Assembly (NCBI RefSeq): GCF_051401765.1
Contig: NW_027480463.1
Coordinates: 3,906,001 to 3,970,000, forward strand
Length of the DNA: 64,000 bases
Source of the DNA: Calliopsis andreniformis
Taxonomy: Eukaryota > Arthropoda > Insecta > Hymenoptera > Andrenidae
Direction of reading: 5' to 3'
The translations under genes and the position numbers were made by a program. The notes beneath the pieces are model-generated. The model was not told where the DNA came from. It was given only the letters and a program-made list of their open reading frames with translations, and made no database searches. This document shows, piece after piece, positions 23,819 to 37,112 of this stretch (positions are counted from its first letter, which is position 1; each line of letters begins with the position of its first letter).

Positions 23819-24742
23819 TCAATCCTCAATCCTCAATGTTCAATCCTCAATACCCAATCCTCAATCTTCAATCCTCAATCCTCAATTCTCAATCCTCAAT
23901 CCTCAATCCTCAATCCTCAGTACTCAAACCAGAATCCTGAATGCTCAATCCTGAAACCTCAATCTACAGCCCTCAGTCCTCAACAATCAGTTGTCAATCC
24001 TCAATCCTCAATAGAATATCGTCAGCTCAGAGTTTTCCATACGCAATACTCAATCTGCAATCTTCATATCTCTATCCACAAACATCAATCCTCACCACTC
24101 AACCCTGAACACTCAGTCCCCAATCCTCAATCTTCAATCCTCAATCCTCAAACCTCAATCCTCAATCCTCAATCCTCAATCCTCAATCCTCAGTCCTCAA
24201 TCCTCAATCCTCAATCTTCAATCCTCAATATTCAATCATCAATCCCCAATCCTCAATCCTCAGTCCTCAATCCTCAAACCTCAATCCTCAACCCTCAGCC
24301 CTCATCCTCAATTCTCAATCCCCAATCCTCAATCCTCAACCTTGAATCCTCAATAATAAATCTTCAATCCTCAATCCTCAGTCCTCAAACCTCAATTCTG
24401 TATCCTCAATCCTGAATCCTCAATCTTCAGCCCTCAGTCAACAACAATCAGTTGTTAATCCTCAATCCTCAATAGAATATCCTCAATTCACATTTCTCAA
24501 TACTCAATGCTCAATCTGCAATCTTCAAACCTCTATCCACAAACACCAATTCTCATCACTCAACCATCAACGCTCAGTCCTCAATGTTCAATCGTCAATC
24601 CTCAATCCACAATCCTCAATCATCAATATTCAATCCTCAATCCCCAATCCTCAATCCTCAATCCTCAATCCTCAGTCCTCAATCCTCAATCCTCAATCTT
24701 CAATCCTCAATACTCAATCATCAATCCCCAATCCTCAATCTT

Positions 24743-25275
24743 CAGCCCTCAGTCCTCAACAATCAGTTGTCAATCCTCAATCCTCAATAGAATATCCTCA
24801 ATTCACAGTTTTCAATACTCAATGCTCAATCTGCAATCTTCAAACCTCTATCCACAAACACCAATTCTCATCACTCAACCCTCAACACTCAGTCCTCAAT
24901 GTTCAATCCTCAATCCTCAATCCACAATCCTCAATCATCAATCTTCAATCCTCAATCTTCAATCCTCAATCCTCATTCTTCAATCCTCAATACTCAATCT
25001 TCAATCCTCAATCCTCAATCCTCAATCCTCAATCTTCAATCCTCAATCCACAGTCTTCAATCATCAATATTCAATCTTCAGTCCTCAATCCTCAATCCTC
25101 AATCCTCAATCCTCAATGTTCAATCCGCAATACCCAATGCTCAATCTTCAATCCTCAATCCTCAATCCTCAATTCTCAATCCTCAGTCCTCAGTCCTCAG
25201 TCCTCAAACCTCAATCCTCAAGCCTCAGCCCTTATCGTCAATCCTCAATCCTCAATCCTCAATCCTCAATCTTCA
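24743..25275. repeat. Duplicated segment, copy 1 (partner 26659-27191, offset 1,916 bp)
   Basis: Cassette A at 24743 and the following 380 bp match 26659 onward at a constant 1,916-bp offset, including the ATGTTCAATCCGCAATACCC landmark and the unusual CAATGCTCAATC. This copy's A cassette lacks the conserved CTGAATCC leader normally seen upstream and instead follows ATCCCCAATCCTCAATC directly. Confidence 0.82.
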
Positions 25276-26658
25276 ATCCTCAATAATCAATCTTCAATCC
25301 TCAATCCTCAATCCTCAAACCTCAATTCTGAATTCGCAATCCTAAGTCCTCAATCTTCAGCCCTCAGTCCTCAACAATCAGTTGTCAATCCTCAATCCTC
25401 AATAGAATATCCTCAACTCACAGTTTTCAATACTCAATGCTCAATCTGCAATCTTCAAACCTCTATCCACTAACACCAGTTCCCATCACTCAACCCTCAA
25501 CACTCAGTCCTCAATGTTCAATCCTCAATCCTCAATCGACAATCCTCAATCATCAATCTTCAATCCTCAATCCTCAATCCTCAATCCTCATTCTTCAATC
25601 CTCAATAGCCAATCCTCTATCTTCAATCCTCAATCCTCAATCCTCAATCTTCAATCCTCAATCCTCAATACTCAATCCTCAATACTCAATCCTCAATCCT
25701 CAATCCTCAATCATCAATCCGCAATCTTCAATCCTCAATACTCAATCCTCAATCACCAATCCGCAATCTTCAATCCTCAATACTCAATCTTTAATCCTCA
25801 ATCCTCAATCCTCAATCTTCAATCCTGAATCCTCAATCCTCAAGCCTCAATCCTCAATCCTCAATCCTCAATCCTCAATCCTCGATCCTCAATACACAAT
25901 CTTCAATCCTCAATCCTCAATCCTCAATCCTCAGTCCTCACTCTTCAATCCTCAATACCCAATCCTCAATCTTCAATCCTCAATCCTCAATCCTCAATTC
26001 TCAACCCTCTACCCTCAATCCTCAGTCCTCAAACCTCAATTCTGAATCCTCAACCCTGAATCCTCAATCTTCAGCCCTCAGTCCTCAACAATCAGTTGTC
26101 AATCCTCAATCCTCAATAGAATATCCTCAACTCACAGTTTTCAATACTCAATGCTCAATCTGCAATCTTCAAACCTCTATCAACAAACACCAATTCTCAT
26201 CACTCAACCCTCAACACTCAGTCCTCAATGTTCAATCCTCAATCCTCAATCCACAATCCTCAGTCATCAATCTTCAATCCTCAATCCTCAATCCTCAATC
26301 CTCAATCCTCAATCCTCAATCCTCAATCCTCAATCCTCAATCCTCACTCTTCAATCCTCAATACCCAATCCTCAATCTTCAATCCTCAGTCCTCAATCCT
26401 CAATCCTCAATCCTCTATCCTCAGTCCTCAATCCTCAATCCTCAATCTTCAATCCTCAATACTCAATCATCAATCCCCAATCCTCAATCCTCATTCCTCA
26501 ATCCTCAAACCTCAATCCTCAACCCTCAGCCCTCATCCTCAATTCTCAATCCCCAATCCTCAATCCTCAACCTTGAATCCTCAATAATCAATCTTCAATC
26601 CTCAATCCTCAGTCCTCAAACCTCAATTCTGAATCCTCAATCCTGAATCCTCAATCTT

Positions 26659-27191
26659 CAGCCCTCAGTCCTCAACAATCAGTTGTCAATCCTCAATCCT
26701 CAATAGAATATCCTCAATTCACAGTATTCAATACTCAATGCTCAATCTGCAATCTTCAAACCTCTATCCACAAACACCAATTCTCATCACTCAACCCTCA
26801 ACACTCAGTCCTCAATGTTCAATCCTCAATCCTCAATCCACAATCCTCAATCATCAATCTTCAATCCTCAATCCTCAATCCTCAATCCTCATTCTTCAAT
26901 CCTCAATACTCAATCTTCAATCCTCAATCCTCAATCCTCAATCCTCAATCTTCAATCCTCAATCCACAATCTTCAATCATCAATATTCAATCTTCAGTCC
27001 TCAATCCTCAATCCTCAATCCTCAATCCTCAATGTTCAATCCGCAATACCCAATGCTCAGTCTTCAATCCTCAATCCTCAATCCTCAATTCTCAATCCTC
27101 AGTCCTCAGTCCTCAGTCCTCAAACCTCAATCCTCAAGCCTCAGCCTTTATCGTCAATCCTCAATCCTCAATCCTCAATCCTCAATCTTCA
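26659..27191. repeat. Duplicated segment, copy 2 (partner 24743-25275)
   Basis: Colinear with 24743-25275. Past the break near 27191 it holds about 341 bp not in copy 1, then rejoins: the rare ATTCGCAATCCTAA unit near 27590 matches the one near 25332 at an offset of about 2,257 bp. An insertion in this copy or a deletion in copy 1 would explain this equally well. Confidence 0.8.
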
Positions 27192-29214
27192 ATCCTGAAT
27201 ACACAATCTTCAATCCTCAATCCTCAATTCTCAAACCTCAATACTCAATCCTCAATCGTCAATCCTCAATCCTCAATCCTCAATCTTCAATCGTCAATCC
27301 TCAATCCTCAATCTTCAATCCTCAATACTCAATCATCAATCCTCAATCCACAATCCTCAGTCCTCAATCCTCAAACCTCAATCCTCAACCCTCAGCCCTC
27401 ATCCTCAATCCTCAATCCTCAATCCTCAATCCTCAATCCACAATCCTCAGTCCTCAATCCTCAAACCTCAATCCTCAACCCTCAGCCCTCATCCTCAATC
27501 CTCAATCCTCAATCCTCAATCCTCAATCTTCAATCCTCAATAATCAATCTTCAATCCTCAATCCTCAATCCTCAAACCTCAATTCTGTATTCGCAATCCT
27601 AAATCCTCAATCTTCAGCCCTCAGTCCTCAACAATCAGTTGTCAATCCTCAATCTTCAACAGAATATCCTCAATTCACAGGATTCAATACTCAATACTCA
27701 ATCTGCAATCTTCAAATCTCTATCCACAAACATCAATCCTCATCACTCAACCCTCAACACTCAGTTCCCAAACCTCAATCTTCAATTCTCAATCCTCAAT
27801 CCTCAATCCTCAACCCTCAACCCTCAATCCTCAATCTTCAATCCTCAATACTCAACCTTCAATCCTCAATCCTCAATCCTCGATCCTCAATCCTCAATCC
27901 CCAATCGTCAATCTCCAATCCTGAATACTCAATCTTCAATCCTCAATCCTCAATCGCCCATCCTCAATCCTCATTCTTCAATCCTCGATACCCTATCCTC
28001 AATCTTCAATCCTCAATCCTCAATCCTCAATTCTCAATCCTCAATCCTCAGTTCTGAGTCCTCATACCTCAATCTTCAAACCTCAGCCCTCATCCTCAAT
28101 CCTCAATCCTCAATCCTCAATCCTCAACCCTCAATCTTCAATCCTCAATACTCAATCTTCAATCCTCAGTCCTCAATCCTCAATCCTAAATCCTCAATCC
28201 TCAATCCTCAATTCTCAATCCCCTATCCTCAATCCTCAGACCTCAAACATCAATACTCAACCCTCAGTCCTCGTCCTGAATCCACAACCCTCAATCCTCA
28301 ATCCTCAACCTTCAATCATCAATATTCAATCTTCAATCCTCAATCCTCAATCCTCAATCCTCAATCCTCAATCCTCGATCCTCAATGTTCAATCCTCAAT
28401 ACCCAATCTTCAGTCTTCAATCCTCGATCCTCAATCCTCAGTCCCCAATCCTCAATCCTCAATCCTCAGTCCTCATACCACAGTCCTGAATCCTCATTCC
28501 TGTATCCTCAATCTTCAGCCCTCAGTCCTCAACAATCAGTTGTCAATCCTCAATCCTCACTAGAATATCCTCAGTTCAGAGTTTTCCATACGCAATACTC
28601 AACCTGCAATCTTCATATCTCTATCCACAAACACCAATTCTCATCACTAAACCCTCAACACTCAGTCCTCAATGTTCAATCCTCAATCCTCAATCCACAA
28701 TCCTCAATCATCAATCTTCAATCCTCAATACTCAATCTTCAATCCTCAATCCTCAATCTTCAATCCTCAATACTCAATCTACAATCCTCAATCCTCCATC
28801 CTCAATCCTCAGTTCTCATTCTTCAATCCTCAATACAGAATCCTCAATCTTCAATCCTCAATCCTCAATCCTCAATTCTCAATCCTCTATCCTCAATCGT
28901 CAGACCTCAAACATCAATACTCAACCCAGAGTCCTCGTCCTGAATCCACAACCCTCAATCCTCAATCCTTAACCTTCAATCATCAATATTCAATCTTCAA
29001 TCCTCAACCCTCAATCCTCAATCCTCAATGTTCAATCCTCGATGTTCAATCCTCAATACCCAATCTTCAATCTTCAATACTCAATCTTCAATCCTCAATC
29101 CTCAATCCTCAATCCTCAATCCTCAATCCTCAATCCTCAATCCTCAATCCTCAATCCTCAATCCTCAGTCCTCAAACCTCAATTCTGAATCCTCAATCCT
29201 GAATCCTCAACCTT

Positions 29215-29367
29215 CAGCCCTCAGTCCTCAACAATCAGTTGTCAATCCTCAATCCTCAATAGAATATCATCAATTCACAGGTTTCAATACTCAATACTCA
29301 ATCTGCAATCTTCAAATCTCTATCCACAAACATCAATCCTCATCACTCAACCCTCAACACTCAGTCC
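29215..29367. repeat. Cassette A, subfamily A5 (representative; 7 full copies)
   Basis: A5 has CACAGGTTTC or CACAGGATTC, CTTCAAATCTCTATCC and CAAACATCAATCCTCATC. Starts: 27615, 29215, 31467, 52861, 55434, plus a side branch at 29600 and 53246 with CAATACTTAATAC and ATCCCCAATAGAATATCC. It is confined to the long-range duplicated blocks at 27.6-31.6 and 52.8-55.6 kb. The copies at 27615 and 55434 are 154 bp through an extra T near the end. Confidence 0.86.
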
Positions 29368-29879
29368 CCAATCCTCAATCTTCAATTCTCAATCCACAAT
29401 CCTCAATCCTCAATCCTGAACCCTCAATCATCAATCCTCAGTACTCAATCTTCAATCCTCAATCCTCAATCCTCGATCCTCAGTCCTCAATCCTCAATCG
29501 TCAATCTCCAATCCTGAATACTCAATCTTCAATCCTCAATCCTCAATCGGCAATCCTCAATCCTCATTCTTCAATCCTCAATACCCTATCCTCAATCTTC
29601 AGCCCTCAGTCCTCAACAATCAGTTGTCAATCCTCAATCCCCAATAGAATATCCTCAATTCACAGTTTTCAATACTTAATACTCAATCTGCAATCTTCAA
29701 ATCTCTATCCACAAACATCAATTCTCATCACTCAGCCCTCAACACTCAGTCCTCAATGTTCAATCCTCAATCCTCAATTCTCAACCTTCAATCCTCAATA
29801 CTCAATCATTAATCCTCAATCCTCAATCCTCAATCTTCAATCCTCAATCCTCAATACTCAATCCTCAATCCTCAATCCT

Positions 29880-30473
29880 CAATCCTCAATCATCAATCCT
29901 CAATCTTCAATACTCAATCCTCAATCCTCAATCCTCAATCCTCAACCCTCAATCATCAATCCTCAATCTTCAATCCTCAATGCTCAACCTTTAATCCTCT
30001 ATCCTCAATACTCAATCTTCAATCCTCAATCCTCAATCCTCAATCCTCAACCCTCAATCCTCAATCCTCAATCCTCAATCCTCAATCTTCAATCCTCAAT
30101 ACTCAATCTTCAATCCTCAATCCTCAATCCTCAATCCTGAGTCCTCATTCTTCAATCCTCAATACAGAATCCTCAATCTTCAATCCTCAATCCTCAATCC
30201 TCAATTCTCAATCCTCTATTCTCAATCCTCAGTCCTCAAACATCAATACTCAACCCTCAGTCCTCGTCCTGAATCCACAACCCTCAATCCTCAATCCTCA
30301 ACCTTCAATCATCAATATTCAATCTTCAATCCTCAACCCTCAATCCTCAATCCTCAATCCTCAATCCTCAATGTTCAATCCTCAATACCCAATCTTCAAT
30401 CTTCAATCCTCGATCCTCAATCCTCAATCTTCAATCCTCAATCCTCAATTCTCAATCCTCAATCCTCAATCCT
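29880..30473. repeat. 594-bp tandem repeat, copy 1
   Basis: Landmarks recur every 594 bp: GCTCAACCTTTAATCC near 29982, 30576 and 31170; C at 30230 and 30824; ATGTTCAATCCTCAATACCC at 30371 and 30965. This copy has CTCTATCC after the TTTAATCC landmark, where the later copies have CTCAATCC. Unit edges are arbitrary. Confidence 0.87.
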
Positions 30474-31067
30474 CAATCCTCAATCATCAATCCTCAATCT
30501 TCAATACTCAATCCTCAATCCTCAATCCTCAATCCTCAACCCTCAATCATCAATCCTCAATCTTCAATCCTCAATGCTCAACCTTTAATCCTCAATCCTC
30601 AATCCTCAATCTTCAATCCTCAATCCTCAATCCTCAATCCTCAATCCTCAATCCTCAATCCTCAATCCTCAATCCTCAATCTTCAATCCTCAATACTCAA
30701 TCTTCAATCGTCAATCCTCAATCCTCAATCCTGAGTCCTCATTCTTCAATCCTCAATACAGAATCCTCAATCTTCAATCCTCAATCCTCAATCCTCAATT
30801 CTCAATCCTCTATCCTCAATCCTCAGTCCTCAAACATCAATACTCAACCCTCAGTCCTCGTCCTGAATCCACAACCCTCAATCCTCAATCCTCAACCTTC
30901 AATCATCAATATTCAATCTTCAATCCTCAACCCTCAATCCTCAATCCTCAATCCTCAATCCTCAATGTTCAATCCTCAATACCCAATCTTCAATCTTCAA
31001 TCCTCGATCCTCAATCCTCAATCTTCAATCCTCAATCCTCAATTCTCAATCCTCAATCCTCAATCCT
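30474..31067. repeat. 594-bp tandem repeat, copy 2
   Basis: Complete second copy. 594 is divisible by three, so a stop-free frame entering one copy continues in the same frame in the next. This is why the longest open frame of the window (30371-32005) lies here. That frame is a repeat artefact, not evidence of coding. Confidence 0.88.
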
Positions 31068-31260
31068 CAATCCTCAATCATCAATCCTCAATCTTCAATA
31101 CTCAATCCTCAATCCTCAATCCTCAATCCTCAACCCTCAATCATCAATCCTCAATCTTCAATCCTCAATGCTCAACCTTTAATCCTCAATCCTCAATCCT
31201 CAATCTTCAATCCTCAATCCTCAATCCTCAATCCTCAATCCTCAATCCTCAATCCTCAAT
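31068..31260. repeat. 594-bp tandem repeat, partial copy 3
   Basis: Third copy begins with ATCATCAATCC and GCTCAACCTTTAATCC near 31170 and breaks off near 31260, where plain heptamers lead into a CAATACACAATC segment shared with 55250. A similar motif pair near 53625 and 54005 in the long-range partner shows the same unit there in a different arrangement. Confidence 0.8.
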
Positions 31261-34200
31261 CCTCAATCCTCAATCCTCAATCCTCAATACACAATCTTCA
31301 ATCCTCAATCCTCAATCCTCAATCCTCAGTCCTCACTCTTCAATCCTCAATACCCAATCCTCAATCTTCAATCCTCAATCCCCAATCCTCAATTCTCAAT
31401 CCTCTATCCTCAATCCTCAGTCCTCAAACCTCAATTCTGAATCCTCAACCCTGAATCCTCAATCTTCAGCCCTCAGTCCTCAACAATCAGTTGTCAATCC
31501 TCAATCTTCAATAGAATATCCTCAATTCACAGGTTTCAATACTCAATACTCAATCTGCAATCTTCAAATCTCTATCCACAAACATCAATCCTCATCACTC
31601 AACCCTAACACTCAGTTCCCAATCCTCAATCTTCAATTCTCAATCCTCAATCCTCAATCCTCAACCCTCAATCCTCAATCCTCAATCTTCAATCCTCAAT
31701 ACTCAACCTTCAATCCTCAATCCTCAATCCTCGATCCTCAATCCTCAATCCCCAATCGTCAATCTCCAATCCTGAATACTCAATCTTCAATCCTCAATCC
31801 TCAATCGCCCATACTCAATCCTCATTCTTCAATCCTCGATACCCTATCCTCAATCTTCAATCCTCAATCCTCAATCCTCAATTCTCAATCCTCAATCCTC
31901 AGTCGTGAGTCCTCAAACCTCAATCTTCAACCCTCAGCCCTCATCCTCAATCCTCAATCCCCAGTCCTCAATCCTCAATCCTCAGTCCTAAAACCACAGT
32001 CCTGAATCCTCAATCCTGTATCCTCAATCTTCAGCCCTCAGTCCTCAACAATCAGTTGTCAATCCTCAATCCTCACTAGAATATCCTCAGTTCAGAGTTT
32101 TCCATACGCAATACTCAATCTGCAATCTTCATATCTCTATCCACAAACACCAATTCTCATCACTCAACCCTCAACACTCAGTCCTCAATGTTCAATCCTC
32201 AATCCTCAATCCACAATCCTCAATCATCAATCTTCAATCCTCAATACTCAATCTTCAATCCTCAATCCTCAATCTTGAATCCTCAATACTCAATCTTCAA
32301 TCCTCAATCCTCAATCCTCAATTCCCAATCCTCTATCCTCAATCCTCAGTCCTCAAAGATCAATACTCAACCCTCAGTCCTCGTCCTGAATCCACAACCC
32401 TCAATCCTCAATCCTCAACCTTCAATCATCAATATTCAATCTTCAATCGTCAATCCTCAATCCTCAATCCTCAATCCTCAATCCTCAATCCTCAATCCTC
32501 AATCCTCAATCTTCAATCCTCAATCCTCAATCCTCAATCCTCAATGCTCATTCTTCAATCCTCAATACCCAATCCTCAATCTTCAATCCTCAATCCTCAA
32601 TCCTCAACTCTCAATCCTGAATCCTCAAACCTCAGTCCTCATACCTCAATCGTCAACCCTCAGACCTCATCTTCAATCCTCAATCCTCAATCCTCAATTC
32701 TCAATCTTCAATCCTCAATAATCAATCTTCAATCCTCAATCCTCAATTCTCAATCCTCAATACTCAATCCTCAATCGTCAATCCTCAATCCCCAATCCTC
32801 AATCTTCAATACTCAATCCTAAATCCTCAATCCACAATCCTCAATCTTCAATCCTCAATACTCAATCTTCAATCCTCAATCCTCAACCCTCAATCCTCAA
32901 TCCTCAATCCTCAGTACTCAATCCTCAATCTTCAATCCTCAATACTCAATCTTCAATCCTCAATCCTCAATCCTCAATCCTCAATCCTCAATCCTCAATC
33001 CTCAATAACCAATCCTCAATCTTCAACCCTCAATCCTCAATCCTCAATTCTCAATCCTCAATCCTCAATCCTCAGTCCTCAAACCACAATCCTGAATCCT
33101 CAATCCTGAATCCTCAATCTTCAGCCCTCAGGCCTCAACAATCAGTTGTCAATCCTCAATCCTCTCTAGAATACCCTCAGTTCAGAGCTTTCCATACGCA
33201 ATACTCAATCTGCAATCTTCAAACCTCTATCCACAAACACCAATTCTCATCACTCAACCATCAACACTCAGTCCTCAACGCTCAATCCTCAATCCTCAAT
33301 CCACAATCCTCAATCATCAATATTGAATCCTCAATACTCAATCTTCAATCCTCAATACTCAATCCTCAATCCTCAATCCTCATTCTTCAATCCTCAATAC
33401 CCAATCCTCAATCTTCAATCCTCAATCCTCAATCCTCAATTCTCCATCCTCAAAACTCAATCTTCAATCCTCAATCCTCAATCCTCAACCCTCAATCCTC
33501 AGTCCTCAAACCTCAATACCGAATCCTCAATCCTGAATCCTCAACCTTCAGCCCTCAGTCCTCAACAATCAATTGTCAATCCTCAATCCTCAAAAGAATA
33601 TCCTCAATTCACAGCTTTCAATACTCAATCCCCATTCTTCAATCTTCAAATCTCAATCCACAAACGTCAATTCCCATCACTCAACCGTCAACACTAAGTC
33701 CTCAATCTTCAATCCTCAATCCTCAATCCTCAATCCTCAATCCTCAATCTTCAATCCTCAATCCTCAATCCTCAATCCTCATCCCTCATTCTTCAATCCT
33801 CAATACCCAATCCTCAATCTTCAATCCTCAATCCTCAATAATAGATCTTCAATCCTCATTCCTCAGTCCTCAAACCTCAATTCTGTATCCTCAACCCTGA
33901 ATCCTCAATCTTCAGCCCTCAGTCCTCAACAATAAGTTGTCAATACTCAATCCTCAATAGAATATCCTGAATTCACATTTCTCAATACTCAATGCTCAAT
34001 CTGCAATCTTCAAACCTCTATCCACAAACACCAATTCTCATCACTCAGCCATCAACACTCAGTCCTCAATGTTCAATCCTCAATCATCAATCCACAATCC
34101 TCAGTCATCAATATTCAATCCTCAATACTCAATCTTCAATCCTCAATCCTCAATCCTCAATCCTCAATCCTCATTCTTCAATCCTCAATACCCAATCATC

Positions 34201-34723
34201 AATCTTCAATACTCAATCCTCAAACCTCAATACTCAATGCTGAATCCTCAGTCCTCAGTCCTCAAACCTCAATCCTCAATATTCAATCATCAATCCTCAA
34301 TCCTCAATCCTCAATCTTCAATCCTCAATACACAATCTTCAATCCTCAATCCTCAATCCTCAATCCTCAATCTTCAATCCTCAATCCTCAATCCACAATC
34401 CTCAATCCTCAGTCTTCAATCCTCAATACCCGATCCTCAATCTTTAATCCTCAATCCTCAATCCTCAATTCTCAATCCTCAATCCTCAGTCCTCAGTCCT
34501 CAAACCTCAATCCTCAACCCGCAGCCCTCACAGTCAATCCTCAATCCTCAATCCTCAATCCTCAATCCTCAATCCTCAATGTTCAATACGCAATACCCAA
34601 TCCTCAATCTTCAATCCCGAATCCTCAATCCTGAATCCTCAATCCTCAATCCTCAATCCTCAATCCTCAATCCTCAGTCCTCAAACCTCAATCCTGGATC
34701 CTCAATCCTGAATCCTCAATCTT

Positions 34724-34876
34724 CAGACCTCAGTCCTCAACAATCAGTTGTAAATTCTCAATCCTCAATAGAGTATCATCAATTCACAGTTTTCAATACT
34801 CAATACTCAATCTGCAATCTTTAAATCTCTATCCACAATCACCAATTCTCATCACTCAGCACTCAATACTCAGTCC
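34724..34876. repeat. Cassette A, subfamily A4 (representative; 7 full copies)
   Basis: A4 has ATCTTTAAATCTCTATCC in place of ATCTTCAAACCTCTATCC, usually ATCATCAATTCAC and often CAGACCTCAG at the start. Starts: 157, 34724, 40665, 41819, 50569, 50988, 52092. It is absent from the 4,033-bp, 1,740-bp and 3,242-bp arrays. It is often followed by AATCCCCTACATTC or AATCCGCTACATTC. Confidence 0.85.
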
Positions 34877-35481
34877 CCAGTCCTCAATCTTCAATCCTCG
34901 ATCCTCAATCCTCAACCCTCAATCCGCTACATTCAATCCTCAATCCTCAATCCTCAATCCTCAATCCTCAATGTTCAATACGCAATACCCAATCCTCAAT
35001 CTTCAATCCCCATTCCTCAATCCTCAATCCTCATTCTTCAATCCTCAATACCCAATCCTCAATCTTCAACCCTCAATCCTCAATCCTCAATTCTCAATCC
35101 TCAATCCTCAATCCTCAGACCTCAGAAATCAATACTCAACCCTCAGTCCTCGTCCTCAATCGACAACCCTCAATCCTCAATCATCGATCTTCAATCATCA
35201 ATATTCAATCTTCAGTACTCAATCCTCAATGCTCAATCCACAATGTTCAATCCGCAATACCCAATCCTCAACCTTCAATCCTCAATCCTCAATCCTCAAT
35301 CCTCAATCCTCAACCCTCAGACCCCATCGTCAATCCTCAATCCTCAATCCTCAATCCTCAATAATCAATCTTGAATCCTCAATACTCAATCTTCAATCCT
35401 CAATCCAAAATCCACAATCTTCAATCCTCAATACTCAATCTTCAATCCTCAATCCTAAATTCTCAATCCTCAATCCTCAAT

Positions 35482-35667
35482 ATTCAACACACAACCCTCA
35501 ACCACCAATCCTCAATACACAACAATCAATCCTCAATTCTCAATACTCAATAGAATATCGTGAACTCTCGTGGTTCAATACTCAAACCGTAATATTCAAT
35601 AATCATATCTCAATCGTCAAACATCAATTCTAAACACTCAGTCCTCAACACTCAGTCCTCTCTCTTC
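35482..35667. repeat. Cassette B, copy 2
   Basis: Follows C at 35116 by 366 bp and precedes a full A2 cassette at 35786 by 118 bp. It is the only one of the eight right-hand copies still followed by an intact A. It carries CACTCAGTCCTCAACACTC where most copies read CACTCAATCC. Confidence 0.9.
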
Positions 35668-36808
35668 AATCCTCCATCCTCAACCCTCAATCCTCAGGCG
35701 TCAATCCTCAATCCTCAATTCTCAACCCTCAATCCTCAGTCCTCAAACCTCAATACCGAATCCTCAATCCTGAATCCTCAACCTTCAGCCCTCAGTCCTC
35801 AACAATCAATTGTCGATCCTCAATCCTCAACAGGATATCCTCAATTCACAGCTTTCAATACTCAATCCCCATTCTTCAATCTTCAAATCTCAATCCACAA
35901 ACGTCAATTCCCATCACTCAACCCTCAACACTAAGTCCTCAATCTTCAATCCTCAATCCTCAATCCTCAATCTTCAGCCCACAATACTCAATGTTCAATC
36001 CTAAATCCTCAATTCTCAATCCTCAATACTCAATCCTCAATCGTCAATCCCCAACCCCAATCCTCAATCTTCAATCCTCAATCCTCAATCCTCAATCCTC
36101 AATCCTCAATCTTCAATCCTCAATACTCAATCTTCAATCCTCAATCATCAATCCTAAATCCTCAATCCTCAATCCTCAATCCTCAATCCTCAATCCACAA
36201 TCCTCAATATTCAATCCTCAATACTCAATCTTCAATCCTCAATCCTCAACCCTCAATCCTCAATCCTCAATCCTCAGTACTCAATCCTCAATATTCAATC
36301 CTCAATACTCAATCTTCAATCCTCAATCCTCAATCCTCAGTCCTCAATTCTCAATCCTCATTCTTCAATCCTCAATACCCAATCCTCAATCTTCAACCCT
36401 CAATCCTCAATCCTCAATTCTCAATCCTCAATCCTCAATCCTCAGACCTCAGAAATCAATACTCAACCCTCAGTCCTCGTCCTCAATCCACAACCCTCAA
36501 TCCTCAATCATCGATCTTCAATCATCAATATTCAATCTTCAGTACTCAATCCTCAATGGTCAATCCACAATGTTCAATCCGCAATACCCAATCCTCAATC
36601 TTCAATCCTCAATCCTCAATCCTCAATCCTCAATCCTCAACCCTCAGACCTCATCGTCAATCCTCAATCCTCAATCCTCAATCCTCAATACACAATCTTC
36701 AATCCTCAATACTCAATCTTCAATCCTCAATCCAAAATCCACAATCTTCAATCCTCAATACTCAACCTTCAATCCTCAATCCTCAATGCTCAATCCTCAA
36801 TCCTCAAT

Positions 36809-36994
36809 ATTCAACACAGAACCCTCAACCACCAATCCTCAATACACAACAATCAATCCTCAATTCTCAATACTCAATAGAATATCGTGAACTCTCGTGG
36901 TTCAATACTCAAACCGTAATATTCAATAATCATATCTCAATCGTCAAACATCAATTCTAAACACTCAATCCTCAACACTCAGTCCTCTCTCTTC
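36809..36994. repeat. Cassette B, copy 3
   Basis: 366 bp after C at 36443 and 118 bp before a truncated A at 37113. It carries AACACAGAACCC near its start, where the others have AACACACAACCC. It is offset 1,327 bp from copy 2. Confidence 0.9.
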
Positions 36995-37112
36995 AATCCT
37001 CCATCCTCAACCCTCAATCCTCAAGCGTCAATTCTCAATCCTCAATCCTTAACCCTCAATCCTCAGTCCTCAAACCTCAATACCGAATCCTCAATCCTGA
37101 ATCCTCAACCTT

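Larger units (their letters stand above)
23819..27600. repeat. Mosaic block rich in cassette A1
   Basis: Holds A cassettes at 23967 (A3), 24428, 24743, 25358, 26072 and 26659 (A1), spaced 315 to 714 bp apart, the densest run in the window after the 4,033-bp array. The part around 26072-26580 resembles 8632-9130 of the 4,033-bp unit. Between cassettes there are only heptamers. No regular period spans the block. Confidence 0.8.
28901..32740. repeat. Long-range duplication, left copy (partner 52568-56500)
   Basis: Ordered landmarks match a second block about 24 kb away: C 28901/52568 (offset 23,667), A5 29215/52861 and 29600/53246 (both 23,646), A5 31467/55434 (23,967), A3 32032/56007 (23,975). 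Shared rare variants include CATTAATCC, GCTCAACCTTTAATCC and the CTCACTAGAATATCC start of A3. Offsets drift because the 594-bp repeat and heptamer runs differ in copy number. Confidence 0.82.
27601..33100. repeat. Mosaic block with A5, A3 and C cassettes
   Basis: Cassettes: A5 at 27615, 29215, 29600 and 31467; A3 at 28516 and 32032; C at 28237, 28901, 30230, 30824 and 32347. The segment after A5 at 27615 recurs after A5 at 31467 and again after A5 at 55434, marked by AATCTCCAATCCTGAATAC and a CAATCGCCCAT variant near 27951, 31804 and 55780. Long heptamer runs fill the gaps, with no gene. Confidence 0.82.
34724..35667. repeat. A4-C-B composite, copy 1 (partner 41819-42762, offset 7,095 bp)
   Basis: A4 (34724), C (35116) and B (35482) recur at 41819, 42211 and 42577, all exactly 7,095 bp away, so no net indel has occurred across 944 bp. 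Both copies contain AATCCGCTACATTC and the CAATACGCAATACCC landmark. Single-base differences separate them, such as CATTCCTC versus CATTCCTT. Confidence 0.88.

Noticed and set aside
30371..32005. 544-residue open frame of SILNPQS-like repeats
   Set aside because: The frame follows from a stop-free heptamer and a 594-bp unit divisible by three. All + frames encode the same residues. Start codons come from the ATGTTC heptamer variant and stops from TAA or TAG variants. No non-repeat domain or signal is present.
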